64,000 nucleotides of DNA, taken from positions 2,446,183 to 2,510,182 of the forward strand of contig CP143259.1 in the NCBI GenBank assembly GCA_036321625.1. The letters are read 5' to 3'. The DNA is from Peptoniphilaceae bacterium AMB_02. GTDB lineage: Bacteria; Bacillota; Clostridia; Tissierellales; Peptoniphilaceae. The notes under the pieces are model-generated. The model ran no database searches. It was not told where the DNA came from and saw nothing but the letters and a program-made list of their open reading frames with translations. A program made the position numbers and the translations under genes. The stretch's first letter is position 1. Each line of letters starts with the position of its first letter. Below, one piece after another: positions 46,357-57,761 of the stretch.

Positions 46357-47472
46357 TTGTATATTTCAGATTTAAAATTAATAAATTATAGAAATTATAA
46401 AAATGAAAAAATGGAATTTATCAATGGCATCAATATTTTTATCGGTGGCAATGCACAAGGCAAGACAAATCTACTAGAATCAATCTACTATTGCAGTAGA
46501 GGAAATTCTTTTAAAAGTGTTAAAGATAGTGATATAATAAGGCATAATTGTGATCGGGCAACACTTGATGCACAAATAATCAGAAATGATAGAAGAAAAC
46601 TTATCCACATAGAGATTGGAAAAGAAAAGATAATAACTATTAATGATCTAAGAATCAAATCTTTAAAGGATATGAAAAGTCAGTTCGATATAGTATACTT
46701 TTGGCCGGATCATCTCAGAGTAGTTAAAGATGGTCCTTCATTAAGAAGAGAACTGGTAGATGATGCAATAACGACTATAAGACCTTCTTTTAATAGATTG
46801 CACAATACTTTTACCAGACTCATAAGTCAAAGAAACAGCTTACTTAAAAAATCACAGACTACTAGATATTTTAAAGAACAGTTGATAAGTATAACAAAAC
46901 AAATTGCTGAAATCGGTGCAGTCATAACGATAATGCGCCACAAGTACGTAACCATACTAAAGGGGATATCGAGTAAAATCCACTCCGAAATAACAGGAAA
47001 TTCCGAGGAACTGGACATGGTATACATGAACTCTTTACCGGATATTGAACTTATCAGCATAGAAAGAGAAGAACTGACCGGATTACTCTATGAAAAGATA
47101 ATGTCATCACTTGAGACAGACCTAAGATACGGACATACCTCGAATGGTCCACATAGAGATGATTTGGAACTGCTTATAAACGGCAAGGACTCCAAAATAT
47201 TCGCATCTCAAGGTCAGCAGAGATCGATAATTCTGAGCATAAAACTTGCAGAGATGGACATCGTAAACAGATATAATAATAGCTGGCCAATCCTTCTTTT
47301 GGACGATGTATTCTCTGAACTGGATAAAAACAGAAGACAGAGATTTTTGGAAAAAATTAGTAATTGTCAGTCACTAATTACTACAAATGAAGTAAATGCA
47401 GACGAGTTAAATTATTTTAGTAAAAATATAAATATTAAGAAAATAAATGAAGGAAGAATAGTTAATAGGTGA
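46357..47472 (+). CDS. recF: DNA replication and repair protein RecF
   Basis: A 371-residue SMC-like ATPase: NYRNYKNEKMEF, Walker A GGNAQGKTNLLESIYY, signature SQGQQRSIILSIKLAE, Walker B PILLLDDVFSELD. It loads RecA at gaps. The start is TTG at 46357 with AGAGGA upstream. Confidence 0.95.
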   Translation: MYISDLKLINYRNYKNEKMEFINGINIFIGGNAQGKTNLLESIYYCSRGNSFKSVKDSDIIRHNCDRATLDAQIIRNDRRKLIHIEIGKEKIITINDLRIKSLKDMKSQFDIVYFWPDHLRVVKDGPSLRRELVDDAITTIRPSFNRLHNTFTRLISQRNSLLKKSQTTRYFKEQLISITKQIAEIGAVITIMRHKYVTILKGISSKIHSEITGNSEELDMVYMNSLPDIELISIEREELTGLLYEKIMSSLETDLRYGHTSNGPHRDDLELLINGKDSKIFASQGQQRSIILSIKLAEMDIVNRYNNSWPILLLDDVFSELDKNRRQRFLEKISNCQSLITTNEVNADELNYFSKNINIKKINEGRIVNR

Positions 47473-47475
47473 AAA

Positions 47476-47736
47476 ATGTATATTGATTTAGGAAATAATA
47501 ATGTGGTAGCGGTAGATGAAATAGTCGCAATCATGGACAGCAATAGTGCACTAAGCTCGGAAGACAACCACAGAATACTCATAGAATACGAAAAAGACGG
47601 AGATATGATATACTGTAGCAATCAGAATTTTATAAAATCTTATGTATTATGTGATGGATCAAACGGAAAAAAGATATATTCATGTTCCTTTAGTCCAAAA
47701 CTACTTAAAGATAGACTGGTATCTCCCATTATCTAA
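47476..47736 (+). CDS. remB: Extracellular matrix regulator RemB (DUF370)
   Basis: An 86-residue protein, MYIDLGNNNVVAVDEIVAIM, with the DUF370 fold; in B. subtilis RemB (YaaB) lies at the same place between recF and gyrB. RemA/RemB proteins activate matrix genes there; the target here is unknown. Three bases after recF. Confidence 0.9.
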   Translation: MYIDLGNNNVVAVDEIVAIMDSNSALSSEDNHRILIEYEKDGDMIYCSNQNFIKSYVLCDGSNGKKIYSCSFSPKLLKDRLVSPII

Positions 47737-47756
47737 ACTGAAGAAGGGGTTTTTAA

Positions 47757-49668
<1,912 letters not shown>

Positions 49669-49677
49669 GGGGATTAA

Positions 49678-52116
49678 ATGACAGAAGAAAAAGGACATGT
49701 CGGTATTTTAGATGTTGATATAGAAGAACAAATGAAAGATTCTTACCTCGATTATGCGATGAGCGTAATCGTGGCAAGAGCATTACCCGACGTAAGAGAC
49801 GGCTTAAAACCGGTACACAGAAGAATAATATACGGAATGCATAAACTAGGTCTTACACCTGATAAAGCATATAGAAAATCTGCTGCACTTGTCGGGGATG
49901 TAATGGGTAAATACCATCCTCATGGAGACAGCGCAATCTACGATGCAGTTGTAAGACTTGCTCAGGATTTCAATACCAGGTACTTACTGGCAGATGGACA
50001 AGGTAACTTTGGCTCAGTAGACGGTGACGGTGCAGCGGCAATGCGTTACACCGAGATAAGAATGACAAAACTCACTACAGAATTACTAAGAGACCTAGGA
50101 AAGGAAACAGTAGACTTTCAACCAAACTACGACGAATCTGAAGAAGAACCGGTAGTATTACCATCCAGATTTCCTAACCTATTAGTAAACGGATCTACAG
50201 GAATTGCAGTTGGGATGGCTACAAATATGGCTCCCCACAACCTTGTTGAAGTAACCGATGCCATAACCGCATACTTAGATGACGAAGAAATCGAACTTAG
50301 CGAACTGATGAAAATGGTTAAGGGACCAGACTTCCCAACGGGAGCATGGATTATGGGTCAGCAGGGAATCAAAGACGCCTATAAAACCGGTCGTGGTAAA
50401 GTAATCATCAGAGCTGTTGCAAAAATAGAAGAACTAAAAAATAGAGAGAGAATTATAGTCTCCGAAATTCCATATCAGGTAAACAAATCAAATCTTATAA
50501 TCAAAATCGCCGAACTCGTAAAAGAAAAACGAATTGAAGGCATTTCCGATTTAAGAGATGAATCCGATAGACGAGGTATGAGAATTGTTATAGAACTTAA
50601 AAGAGATGCAAATGCAAATGTAGTTCTAAATAATCTCTACAAATATACGCAAATGCAGGTTACATTCGGAATAATCAACCTTGCACTTGTAAATGGTGAA
50701 CCGAAAGTACTAAATCTTAAAGAACTGATAAGTCACTATACTGCACATCAAATAGAAGTAGTGACCAGAAGAACGAAGTACGATCTGAGAAGAGCAGAAG
50801 CCAGAGCACATATTATCGAAGGCTTGAAGATAGCGATAGATAATATAGACGAAATAATCAAAATAATCAGATCAAACTACTCTGATGTCGACATCAAGAA
50901 GATATTTTTCGAAAGATTCGGCTTAAGCGACCTTCAATCTCAAGCAATACTGGACATGCAGCTTAAGAGATTATCAGGACTTGAAAGAGAAAAACTCGAC
51001 AATGAATACGAAGAACTAATAAAGGAAATTGCAAGACTTAAAGAAATCCTTGAAAATGATAGAATTCTAAGAGAACTTATTAAACAGGAACTTAGAGAAA
51101 TTGCAGATAAATACGGTGACGAAAGAAGAACGGAACTTAAACCAGATGCCAGAGAGATAGATACCCTGGAATTAATCGAAAGAGAAGAAGTTCTAATCAC
51201 CCTTACAAATGAAGGATATATCAAGAGACAACCTGCCGACAACTACAAAGTACAGCAAAGAGGCGGAAAAGGAATCGTAGGACTTACAACCAAAGAAGGA
51301 GACTTCGTAGAATCAATGTTTGTAACGACTACTCATGATACACTTCTATTCTTCACAAATCAAGGAAAGGTATTTTCACTAAAAGCTTATGAAATACCTG
51401 AGGGTAGAAGACAAGCCAAAGGTCAGGCCATAATCAATCTTCTAAACATCTCCAAAGATGAGAAGGTTACGGCCGTAATACCGCTTAATGCAGACCGTGA
51501 TCAAATAGAATCATTGGTATTTGCAACAGCTAAAGGACTCGTTAAAAAGACGCCTTTAGACATGTTCCAAAACATAAGAAAGAGTGGGATATGGGCCATC
51601 AGCTTAAAAGAAGATGATGAACTGATTGCGGTAAGATACACTTCTGATGAAGCAAAAATGATGCTTATCACAGAAGGCGGTATGAGTATCAAATTTGAAC
51701 TATCAGACATCAGACCTATGGGTAGAACTGCAGCCGGAGTAATAGGTATAAGACTTAACGAAGGCGACCGTGTAGTCTCCATGGAAATGGTGGATGACAG
51801 CAAATACCTGCTTGTAATCTCCGAATACGGATTTGGAAAGAAAACACTGCTTGGCAGATATAAAGTTCAAAACCGTGGCGGTAAGGGTATCAAAACCTAT
51901 AAAATAAGTAAAAAGACAGGACAACTCGTAGCTGCTAAGATAGTAGATGCCGAAGATGACATCATAGCAGTATCCTTACAATCAGACATCATAAGACTTT
52001 CGGTTAAAGAGATTTCCACACAGGGAAGAGACACAAGTGGAGTTAAACTGAAAGATATCAACAGAGACAATGACAGAATAGTAGCAGTAGCTAAATATAT
52101 CGATCAAGAAGACTAA
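49678..52116 (+). CDS. gyrA: DNA gyrase subunit A
   Basis: An 812-residue complete Gyr[21 protein letters not shown], quinolone-resistance region [19 protein letters not shown], the catalytic Tyr in [10 protein letters not shown], and six C-terminal beta-pinwheel repeats including the GyrA box (QQRGGKGI). Codons in the resistance region read [10 protein letters not shown]; Ser at the key position is the sensitive state. SD AGGGGG precedes it; gyrB ends 9 bases upstream. Confidence 0.96.
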   Translation: MTEEKGHVGILDVDIEEQMKDSYLDYAMSVIVARALPDVRDGLKPVHRRIIYGMHKLGLTPDKAYRKSAALVGDVMGKYHPHGDSAIYDAVVRLAQDFNTRYLLADGQGNFGSVDGDGAAAMRYTEIRMTKLTTELLRDLGKETVDFQPNYDESEEEPVVLPSRFPNLLVNGSTGIAVGMATNMAPHNLVEVTDAITAYLDDEEIELSELMKMVKGPDFPTGAWIMGQQGIKDAYKTGRGKVIIRAVAKIEELKNRERIIVSEIPYQVNKSNLIIKIAELVKEKRIEGISDLRDESDRRGMRIVIELKRDANANVVLNNLYKYTQMQVTFGIINLALVNGEPKVLNLKELISHYTAHQIEVVTRRTKYDLRRAEARAHIIEGLKIAIDNIDEIIKIIRSNYSDVDIKKIFFERFGLSDLQSQAILDMQLKRLSGLEREKLDNEYEELIKEIARLKEILENDRILRELIKQELREIADKYGDERRTELKPDAREIDTLELIEREEVLITLTNEGYIKRQPADNYKVQQRGGKGIVGLTTKEGDFVESMFVTTTHDTLLFFTNQGKVFSLKAYEIPEGRRQAKGQAIINLLNISKDEKVTAVIPLNADRDQIESLVFATAKGLVKKTPLDMFQNIRKSGIWAISLKEDDELIAVRYTSDEAKMMLITEGGMSIKFELSDIRPMGRTAAGVIGIRLNEGDRVVSMEMVDDSKYLLVISEYGFGKKTLLGRYKVQNRGGKGIKTYKISKKTGQLVAAKIVDAEDDIIAVSLQSDIIRLSVKEISTQGRDTSGVKLKDINRDNDRIVAVAKYIDQED

Positions 52117-52133
52117 GATTTAAGGAGGAATAG

Positions 52134-52445
52134 ATGAGTTTAAACTTAAATGTTACTACAAAAGAGAATGAAAGTTTAATTTCACTCAGTGGTGATTTAG
52201 ATATATATACATCACCCGAATTCAGCAAGGGAATACTGAATGAATTTGAAAAAAACGGAAAAGACATCGTAATAGATGCATCACAACTGGACTATATAGA
52301 CTCAACAGGTTTAGGTGCATTTATAAGTGTATATAAAGCTTTAACAGAATCTTCTAAGACCATCAAATTGATTAATGTTAAACCAAATGTAAAGAAAATA
52401 TTTGTAATAACTGAGCTCGACAAGTTATTTAAGATAGAGGAATAG
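52134..52445 (+). CDS. Anti-sigma factor antagonist (STAS, SpoIIAA/RsbV-like)
   Basis: A 103-residue STAS protein: ISLSGDLDIYTSPEF and VIDASQLDYIDSTGLGAFIS. The Ser in DSTGLG is the one phosphorylated by the partner kinase. It releases the sigma factor when unphosphorylated. First of a three-gene unit with a kinase and sigma factor, one base apart. Confidence 0.9.
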   Translation: MSLNLNVTTKENESLISLSGDLDIYTSPEFSKGILNEFEKNGKDIVIDASQLDYIDSTGLGAFISVYKALTESSKTIKLINVKPNVKKIFVITELDKLFKIEE

Positions 52446-52446
52446 T

Positions 52447-52800
52447 ATGAATAGAGAAGAAATAACACTGACAATTCCCGGAAAACCAAAATATATTTCT
52501 ACAGTTAGACTTACTACTTCATCTATTGCAAACAAAATCTGTTTAGACATAGACTGCATAGAAGATTTAAGAGTCGCAATATCCGAAGCATGCAATATCG
52601 CGATTGATGAAAGAGGCATAAAGATAGACTATATTGTCGATGAAAACAGTATAGAAATAAAAGTAACCGTGCCTGAAAGTAAAATCAATTACAAAAGCGA
52701 TCAAAGCCTAAACTTGGGCAAACAGATACTCAGTACCTTGATGGATGAAGTAGAATTTACAGAGGACTTTATATTGCTTAGAAAGTTTGCTAGGGAGTAG
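52447..52800 (+). CDS. Anti-sigma factor serine kinase (SpoIIAB/RsbW-like)
   Basis: A 117-residue GHKL kinase: LRVAISEACNIAIDE (N box), VDENSIEIKVT and a short C-terminal lid. The G1 and G2 boxes are less clear than usual, as in RsbW-type kinases. It binds the sigma and phosphorylates the STAS protein. SpoIIAB and RsbW cannot be told apart from sequence alone here. Confidence 0.85.
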   Translation: MNREEITLTIPGKPKYISTVRLTTSSIANKICLDIDCIEDLRVAISEACNIAIDERGIKIDYIVDENSIEIKVTVPESKINYKSDQSLNLGKQILSTLMDEVEFTEDFILLRKFARE

Positions 52801-52804
52801 TAAT

Positions 52805-53588
52805 ATGAGTGATAAAGCAAGAAACTCCAAAAATGCTTTAGAACCTGCAGAAATAAAAGAAATGTTTAGAGAATTTAAAGAGACCAAAGACTTTAAATTG
52901 AGAGACAGATTGATAGAAGAACATCTCTATATTGCAGACATTTTGGCTAAAAAGTATGTAAACAAAGGAATTGAATACGACGACCTTTACCAAGTTGCAA
53001 GTATTGGTCTTATACTTGCGATCGACAGATACGATATCGATAAAGGATACGAGTTTTCGAGCTATGCAACCCCTACCATTATCGGTGAAATCAAAAAGTA
53101 CTTTAGAGATAAAGGCTGGGTGATAAGAGTACCCAGGAGAATCCAGGAGATGAGTAAAAGAGTAAATAATGCCAGAATTTACCTAAGCCAAAACCTTCAA
53201 AAATCTCCAACGATAGCAGAAATCGCTGACTATCTGGAAATCTCCGAAGAAGAAGTACTTGGAAGCAATAGAGGGAAGTAGAGTTTACTCACCCCAATCA
53301 CTTGACGCATCATTTGAAATAACTAATGATGAAAGAGAAGTAAACCTGTCAGACTTAATCGGTGAAGAAGACAAACACTTCGATCAAATAGAATTCGCCG
53401 ACTTTATAGAAAGAACAATGGTAAAACTAAATGAAGTAGAAAAAGTTATACTCATAGACAGATACTTTGAAAAGAAAACCCAAGTATCCATAGCAAAAAA
53501 ACTCGACATATCTCAAATGACAGTATCCAGAATCGAGAAAAAAATCATTGAGAAGTTCAGAAAAGAAATGAATATTGCAGACGATTAA
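52805..53588 (+). CDS. SigF/SigB-type RNA polymerase sigma factor, frameshifted
   Basis: The N-terminal frame has region 2 (GIEYDDLYQVASIGLILAID then YEFSSYATPTIIGEIKKYFR) and region 3 (IAEIADYLEISEEEVL); the second has region 4 (KKTQVSIAKKLDISQMTVSR). Removing one G at 53261-53262 restores EEEVLEAIEGSRVYSPQSLD. It would be 260 residues, normal for SigF/SigB/SigG. The partner-switching neighbours fit SigF (sporulation) or SigB (stress); no other sporulation gene is in the window, so the choice is open. ATG 52805 follows AGGGAG. Confidence 0.88.
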
Positions 53589-53611
53589 GGAGCCTTGTCA
53601 GCTCCTTTTTT
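53587..53611 (+). terminator. Terminator of the sigma operon
   Basis: Stem AAGGAGC / GCTCCTT with a 7-base loop and six T residues, just after the stop. Confidence 0.85.
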
Positions 53612-53790
53612 GGTTAAAACGCAATTACGATTCTTAAAAATGTAAGAATAATAGTTCTATTTATAGTAATAAAATTCCCATATTATCATACTTTACAATT
53701 TTATGACATAAGGAATTTAATTTAGCTTTTAATTATAATTGAATAAATAAAGCTACGGCTTAGTATATAATATACTTATAAAACTATCTT

Positions 53791-53822
53791 ACTTCAGGCA
53801 ATCTATTCTGTCTGAAGTTTTT
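53791..53822 (+). terminator. R1 hairpin terminator
   Basis: Stem ACTTCAGGCA / TGTCTGAAGT then TTTTTTT; the same stem recurs in R2 (55894) and R3 (57561). Confidence 0.75.
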
Positions 53823-53904
53823 TTATAATATGTTTTGTGAAAATTGAGATTCTTAAAATTTTGAATTACCCTATTTGTGGTTTTAAGTGAAAGTAGAGAA
53901 AAAG

Positions 53905-53939
53905 TGTCCCTTTTTCGGATTTAAACAGTTATATAAGTA
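53905..53939 (+). promoter_or_regulatory. Putative ECF-sigma promoter, copy 1 (R1)
   Basis: TGTCCC, 14 bases, ACAGTTATATAAGTA. Four copies in the locus share both blocks at the same spacing. Confidence 0.6.
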
Positions 53940-53994
53940 AAGGAGTGAAATAATCTTGAACCTATAGAATTTATTATCTCACTTCAAGATAAGG

Positions 53995-54180
53995 ACAAAA
54001 AATCGAATTAATAAGAAAGATGGTGTGGAGTTTAGTGTATTAATTTCAAGAGTCACTATAAGTGGAAAGATGTACTTACAAAGAAATATAAATGGTGTTT
54101 GGACAAAAGCAAAAGTTGGTAGGATGATATCACCACTTATACAGGTAGTCTTAGCTTACAGAGAAAAATGGAGGTTGTCA
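53995..54180 (+). pseudogene. Decayed copy of the small secreted protein gene (R1)
   Basis: Translates as GVEFSVLISRVTISGKMYLQ then RNINGVWTKAKVGRM, matching residues of the intact gene at 59624 (SGTIYLQKKVNGVW, KVGRDNITTYSGSI). About 33 residues are missing inside, the signal peptide is gone and a further shift follows KVGR. Confidence 0.7.
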
Positions 54181-54181
54181 T

Positions 54182-54235
54182 ATGATTAACAGATGCATAG
54201 GCAGGTATAAGAATGGAGATGTAGATTTTCTATAA
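54182..54235 (+). CDS. Micro-ORF MINRCIGRYKNGDVDFL (copy 1)
   Basis: 17 residues, with SD TGGAGGT 6 bases upstream. The first 15 residues are the same in three copies (54182, 56287, 60070), while all four nucleotide differences between copies 1 and 3 are silent. This suggests selection on the peptide. Function unknown. Confidence 0.5.
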   Translation: MINRCIGRYKNGDVDFL

Positions 54236-54407
54236 CAGGGTTTAAAGGAAAACTGCAGTAATGGATTTAAATTTGTTTTACATTAAAGTTAGCAAGCATT
54301 TAATTTAGGAGTAATTTAATCAATATACAATAGTATTTTACTATACTCAAAAATATACAAACCAGATTTTACAGAATAGTAATATAGAGGAGGCTATAAG
54401 TGACGTG

Positions 54408-54821
54408 ATGAAAAAGAATAACAGAATAAAACTATTATTGTATTGGTTATTATATGGGATAGTACTCTATGTTGGCATCTATTTAATACCAGAATCTAAA
54501 TATTATTCCAGTTTAAGAGGAGACTTTAGAGTCACAATACCTCTGCTAGTATTATACGCAGTTGTTTTTTATGGTATTTGTGGTTTTTTGGTCGGTATTA
54601 TTATTAGAAAATTTAATTTCCGAAATGATAAGATAGTTCTTATTATCATGTCATTAGTAAATTTTGTTTCTTTAATAATAGTGTCATTATTTACTAAAAC
54701 ATCTATTGGTACATATATGATTCCATTTCTTAAATTGTTCTATGGAATGTATTTTTTAAATATAGTTTTAGCAACCATTATGATTCATGAACGAGTAAAG
54801 GAAACAAATAAAGGAGAATAA
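54408..54821 (+). CDS. Four-helix membrane protein (cassette 1, immunity-like)
   Basis: About 137 residues with four hydrophobic helices (near 9-26, 44-65, 76-97 and 104-124) and charged ends. I recognise no family. GGAGG lies 14 bases before ATG 54408; a GTG at 54405 is also possible. It has the size and form of the other two membrane proteins of the locus (57086, 60787) and precedes a secreted protein gene by 2 bases. The pairing with secreted proteins suggests immunity or secretion, which is inference. Confidence 0.7.
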   Translation: MKKNNRIKLLLYWLLYGIVLYVGIYLIPESKYYSSLRGDFRVTIPLLVLYAVVFYGICGFLVGIIIRKFNFRNDKIVLIIMSLVNFVSLIIVSLFTKTSIGTYMIPFLKLFYGMYFLNIVLATIMIHERVKETNKGE

Positions 54822-54823
54822 AT

Positions 54824-55561
54824 ATGAAGAAGAGCAATTGGATAAAAAAAGTAACAAAAATGTTTGTTATGGTACTGTTAGCACAAGTTATTTTTATTTC
54901 TGTTCATGCAAGTTGTAACGAAGGAATAAAAACAGAACAAAAAATAGATGATATTATTTCTAATGGAAACACAATTGACGAAATCTCAGCGGTTTTAAAA
55001 GGTGATAATGGTAAAATTTTACCAGTTCATGTTTATGTTAGTAAAAAAGTAGATGACAACATGCCTTATACTGATAGATTAACTTTAAGTAACAAAGAAG
55101 CATACAAACAAGAAGAATTAGAGTATGCGTTGGAATTGGATTATAAAGCATTCAGATACACTTCAATACTTGAGGATGAAGCATGGGATCAATCAGGTGG
55201 TGTTAAAGCATGGGGGAAGTTAAGTTTTGATACTTATAAAGGGAGCGTATTAGTTAAAAAATTTGAAGGAACTTGGACGAATTATGATGCACCGGGAAGT
55301 ACTTTAAGCAATCAACATGTTACGATGGCAACAATCGGGAAAAGTACAAAATCCGGATTATGGGTAAATCAATGGAAAAAAGTTCCCGTTAATTCATCAT
55401 TTACAGTTTACTCATATTTTACTGATCCTGTTGATCCTAGTTATGGAGGAGGAAGTGCAGGAGGAACGTCCGAAGTAACAATCAAAAGACCAAATGGAAG
55501 TAGTTGGAAACTGTATTTAACTTTCAATGTATTCGATACTATGCCAGATCCTATTAAGTAG
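54824..55561 (+). CDS. Secreted protein of unknown function (cassette 1)
   Basis: A 245-residue protein with an N-terminal signal peptide (KKVTKMFVMVLLAQVIFISVHA, cleaved near HAS). The mature part is polar, rich in Lys, Asp, Ser and Gly, with a repeated aromatic pattern (WGKLSF, GTWTNY, LWVNQWKKV, WKLYLTFNVF) suggesting beta structure, and a GGGSAGGTSE linker near 208. I recognise no family. It differs from the secreted proteins of cassettes 2 and 3 but occupies an equivalent place. SD AAAGGAG. Confidence 0.7.
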   Translation: MKKSNWIKKVTKMFVMVLLAQVIFISVHASCNEGIKTEQKIDDIISNGNTIDEISAVLKGDNGKILPVHVYVSKKVDDNMPYTDRLTLSNKEAYKQEELEYALELDYKAFRYTSILEDEAWDQSGGVKAWGKLSFDTYKGSVLVKKFEGTWTNYDAPGSTLSNQHVTMATIGKSTKSGLWVNQWKKVPVNSSFTVYSYFTDPVDPSYGGGSAGGTSEVTIKRPNGSSWKLYLTFNVFDTMPDPIK

Positions 55562-55635
55562 TAATTATAATATCAATACTTTGAGAAAGTTTTAATCGTG
55601 ACTACCATTATCTTTCATTTATAGAAGTATATTAT

Positions 55636-55762
55636 TGCTCAGTATTGCATATATGAATAATCTATATACATCGTTTGTTTTAGAAAATGCAGTATTAATA
55701 GTTTTATTTTCAATAATTATAGTTGTTATGGTTTATAAGTTTTTAAGATTCAAGATTTAAAA
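55636..55762 (+). pseudogene. 3' remnant of the four-helix membrane gene
   Basis: Reads IAYMNNLYTSFVLENAVLIV then LFSIIIVVMVYKFLRFKI, identical but for one residue to the end of the gene at 57086. The upstream part is missing. The identity continues into R2, so this is the scar of a tandem duplication. Confidence 0.85.
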
Positions 55763-55893
55763 GCAGTAACAATAAAATTCCCATATTGTCATTCTTTATA
55801 ATTTTATGACATAAGGAATTTAATTTAGCTTTTAATTATAATTGAATAAATAAAGCTACGGCTTAGTATATAATATACTTATAAAACTATCTT

Positions 55894-55925
55894 ACTTCAG
55901 GCAATCTATTCTGCCTGAAGTTTTA
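55894..55925 (+). terminator. R2 hairpin terminator
   Basis: A 10-base perfect stem ACTTCAGGCA / TGCCTGAAGT, then TTTATT. Confidence 0.75.
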
Positions 55926-56009
55926 TTATAATATGCTTTGTGAAAATTGAGATTCTTAAAGTTTTTGAATTACCCTATTTGTGGTTTTAAGTGAAGGTAG
56001 AGAAAAAAA

Positions 56010-56044
56010 TGTCCCTTTTTCGGCTTTAAACAGTTATATAAGTA
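56010..56044 (+). promoter_or_regulatory. Putative ECF-sigma promoter, copy 2 (R2)
   Basis: TGTCCC, 14 bases, ACAGTTATATAAGTA; both blocks identical to R1. Confidence 0.6.
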
Positions 56045-56125
56045 AAGAAGTGAAATAATCTTGAACCTATAGAATTTATTATCTCACTTCAAGATAAGGA
56101 CAAAAAATCTAATTAATAAAAAGAT

Positions 56126-56266
56126 GGTGTGGAGTTTAGTGTATTAATTTCAAGAGTCACTATAAGTGGAAAGATGTACCTACAAAGAAATATAAATGGT
56201 GTTTGGACAAAAGCAAAAGTTGGTAGGGATAATATCACCACTTATACAGGTAGTATTAGCTTATAG
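56126..56266 (+). pseudogene. Decayed copy of the small secreted protein gene (R2)
   Basis: Reads GVEFSVLISRVTISGKMYLQ ... KAKVGRDNITTYTGSISL and stop, keeping the true C-terminus of the family (compare 59624) but lacking the signal peptide and about 33 internal residues. No SD or start. Confidence 0.7.
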
Positions 56267-56286
56267 AAAAAAATGGAGGTTATCAT

Positions 56287-56433
56287 ATGATTAACAGATG
56301 CATAGGCAGGTATAAGAATGGAGATGTAGATTCAGTAAATGTGAAAAATATGGAACAAGTATACATGATTTTATTTTTTATAAGATTAAGTATCGATAAA
56401 ATTCATAAGGAGCTACAATATGAAGCTATTTAA
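56287..56433 (+). CDS. Micro-ORF with MINRCIGRYKNGDVDS start (copy 2)
   Basis: 48 residues with SD TGGAGGT. It shares its first 15 residues with copies 1 and 3 and 16 with copy 3, then diverges. Its stop overlaps the start of the secreted protein gene at 56420 by 14 bases, so it may act as a leader that couples translation. Confidence 0.5.
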   Translation: MINRCIGRYKNGDVDSVNVKNMEQVYMILFFIRLSIDKIHKELQYEAI

Positions 56434-57085
56434 TAAAATTATAATGTTAATAATAATGTTTTTTATTGTTTTTTCATCAATAATTCCAGCTATGGCATAT
56501 AATGGTGTATATGAACTTACAGAGACTCAAGAACTTCAAGAAGTACTTGACTCGGCATTTGAACAACTAAAGGAACAGAATGCTGAGCATATGTTTCCGT
56601 TGTTTGAAAAAATGATTAGAAGGCAATTTAATCTTTCCAACGAAATTGAAAATGATTATGAAAGTATAATTTTAAGTAATGAATACTATACAAGTGATGG
56701 TACCGGTGGAGTAATCAAATATCATTCACCATGGGGAGATGTAGATATTGTTGAAACATACTATGGGTTAACACAAACGAGAGACTTATATTTTGAGTTA
56801 GTCGATCCTGGGAGCACTTTGACATCGATATTAATAAATATCCTAGAAGAAATTGCTGGTTATTTTAGTTTTCCGATAGGGACATTAAGAAGTCATTTTG
56901 AAAGAACAGTAACAGTTCCTGTCAAAAACTTATATAATGCTAATAAAAGAGCAGTACTATTTACATCAAAGGATAATTTTGATATGGGGAGAGTAACTAC
57001 TGTTGTCAGCGAGTGGAGGAAATTTCCTGTTATGTCTAGACCAAGTGGTGCAACCAATGTACATGTTAAAACTTCATTACGATAA
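56420..57085 (+). CDS. Secreted protein of unknown family (cassette 2)
   Basis: A 221-residue protein with a clear signal peptide (KLFNKIIMLIIMFFIVFSSI, cleaved near AMA). The mature part is a paralogue of the gene at 60070: LQEVLDSAFEQLKEQNAEHM matches LEAILKNVKLQLELQKAEDL, and NFDMGRVTTVVSEWRKFPVM matches NTDMGRKTMIVIDWGSSYPY. The DMGR.T..V..W...P.M..P.GA motif near the C-terminus is the best family mark. No known domain is recognised. SD AAGGAG precedes it; the membrane protein gene follows directly. Confidence 0.75.
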   Translation: MKLFNKIIMLIIMFFIVFSSIIPAMAYNGVYELTETQELQEVLDSAFEQLKEQNAEHMFPLFEKMIRRQFNLSNEIENDYESIILSNEYYTSDGTGGVIKYHSPWGDVDIVETYYGLTQTRDLYFELVDPGSTLTSILINILEEIAGYFSFPIGTLRSHFERTVTVPVKNLYNANKRAVLFTSKDNFDMGRVTTVVSEWRKFPVMSRPSGATNVHVKTSLR

Positions 57086-57427
57086 ATGGAAAATAAAATT
57101 TATAAAAATGTAGTATTTATAATTATATTGCTGACAACAAATACCTATATTGATAGATTAATTAATAAAGTGTTATTCTTCCCGATAAAAGAAGATTTAC
57201 AGTTTTTGTATATTTCTATCATAGCTATATCAGTATCTATTTACTTTTTGATTTTTATTACAGTTTTAGAATATTGGAAGCTAAGTAGAATTTATCTACT
57301 GTTACTCAGTATTGCATATATGAATAATCTATATACATCGTTTGTTTTAGAAAATGCAGTATTAATAGTTTTATTTTCAATAACTATAGTTGTTATGGTT
57401 TATAAGTTTTTAAGATTCAAGATTTAA
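57086..57427 (+). CDS. Four-helix membrane protein (cassette 2, immunity-like)
   Basis: 113 residues with four hydrophobic helices (near 7-24, 41-62, 68-85 and 89-108). It starts immediately after the stop of the secreted protein gene, so the pair is coupled. Its 3' end is copied at 55636. I recognise no family. The secreted protein plus adjacent small membrane protein is an arrangement typical of bacteriocin and immunity genes; this remains inference. Confidence 0.72.
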   Translation: MENKIYKNVVFIIILLTTNTYIDRLINKVLFFPIKEDLQFLYISIIAISVSIYFLIFITVLEYWKLSRIYLLLLSIAYMNNLYTSFVLENAVLIVLFSITIVVMVYKFLRFKI

Positions 57428-57560
57428 AAGCAGTAACAATAAAATTCCCATATTGTCATTCTTTATAATTTTATGACATAAGGATTTGATTTAGATATTA
57501 ATTAAAACTTTGTAACCTGGACTTCGGCTTAGTATATAATAAACTGACAAAACTATTTTA

Positions 57561-57591
57561 TTTCAGGCAGAATATTCTGCCTGAAGTTTTT
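57561..57591 (+). terminator. R3 hairpin terminator
   Basis: A 10-base stem TTTCAGGCAG / CTGCCTGAAG, then TTTTTAT; it terminates the cassette 2 transcript before the sigma gene. Confidence 0.75.
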
Positions 57592-57675
57592 ATGTAATGA
57601 GGTTTTTGGTAATTATGATTCTTAAAATTTTTGAATTACTCTATTTGTAGTTTATAATGGAGAAGGAGAAAAAAA

Positions 57676-57710
57676 TGTCCCTTTTTCAGTTTAAAACAGT
57701 TATATAAGTA
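57676..57710 (+). promoter_or_regulatory. Putative ECF-sigma promoter, copy 3, upstream of the sigma gene itself
   Basis: TGTCCC, 14 bases, ACAGTTATATAAGTA, 52 bases before the sigma start; a position suited to autoregulation. Confidence 0.65.
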
Positions 57711-57761
57711 GAGGAGTGAAACAAATTATTTGAGTTTATTTTTAATAAGTCAAATATAAAA

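Larger units (their letters stand above)
53667..54228 (+). repeat. Cassette repeat R1 (terminator, ECF-type promoter, decayed secreted-protein gene, micro-ORF)
   Basis: About 560 bases, nearly identical to R2 (55771-56336) and in its first 280 bases to R3 (57438-57720). Order: TATAAT-rich lead, hairpin terminator (53791-53818), the 35-base promoter-like motif, a broken frame related to the gene at 59624, then the micro-ORF MINRCIGRYKNGDVD. The 54236-54404 stretch after it shows no gene. Confidence 0.85.
55771..56336 (+). repeat. Cassette repeat R2
   Basis: Second copy of the 560-base module with terminator (55894-55925), promoter motif (56010), decayed secreted gene and micro-ORF. It differs from R1 by scattered substitutions and small indels. 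Confidence 0.85.
57438..57720 (+). repeat. Cassette repeat R3 (5' part only)
   Basis: The first 280 bases of the module, with terminator (57561-57591) and promoter motif (57676), more diverged than R1 and R2. Instead of the decayed secreted gene it leads into the ECF sigma gene. Confidence 0.8.

Noticed and set aside
53995..56266. Intact small secreted protein genes in R1 and R2
   Set aside because: Both lack a signal peptide, a start with SD and about 33 internal residues compared with the gene at 59624.
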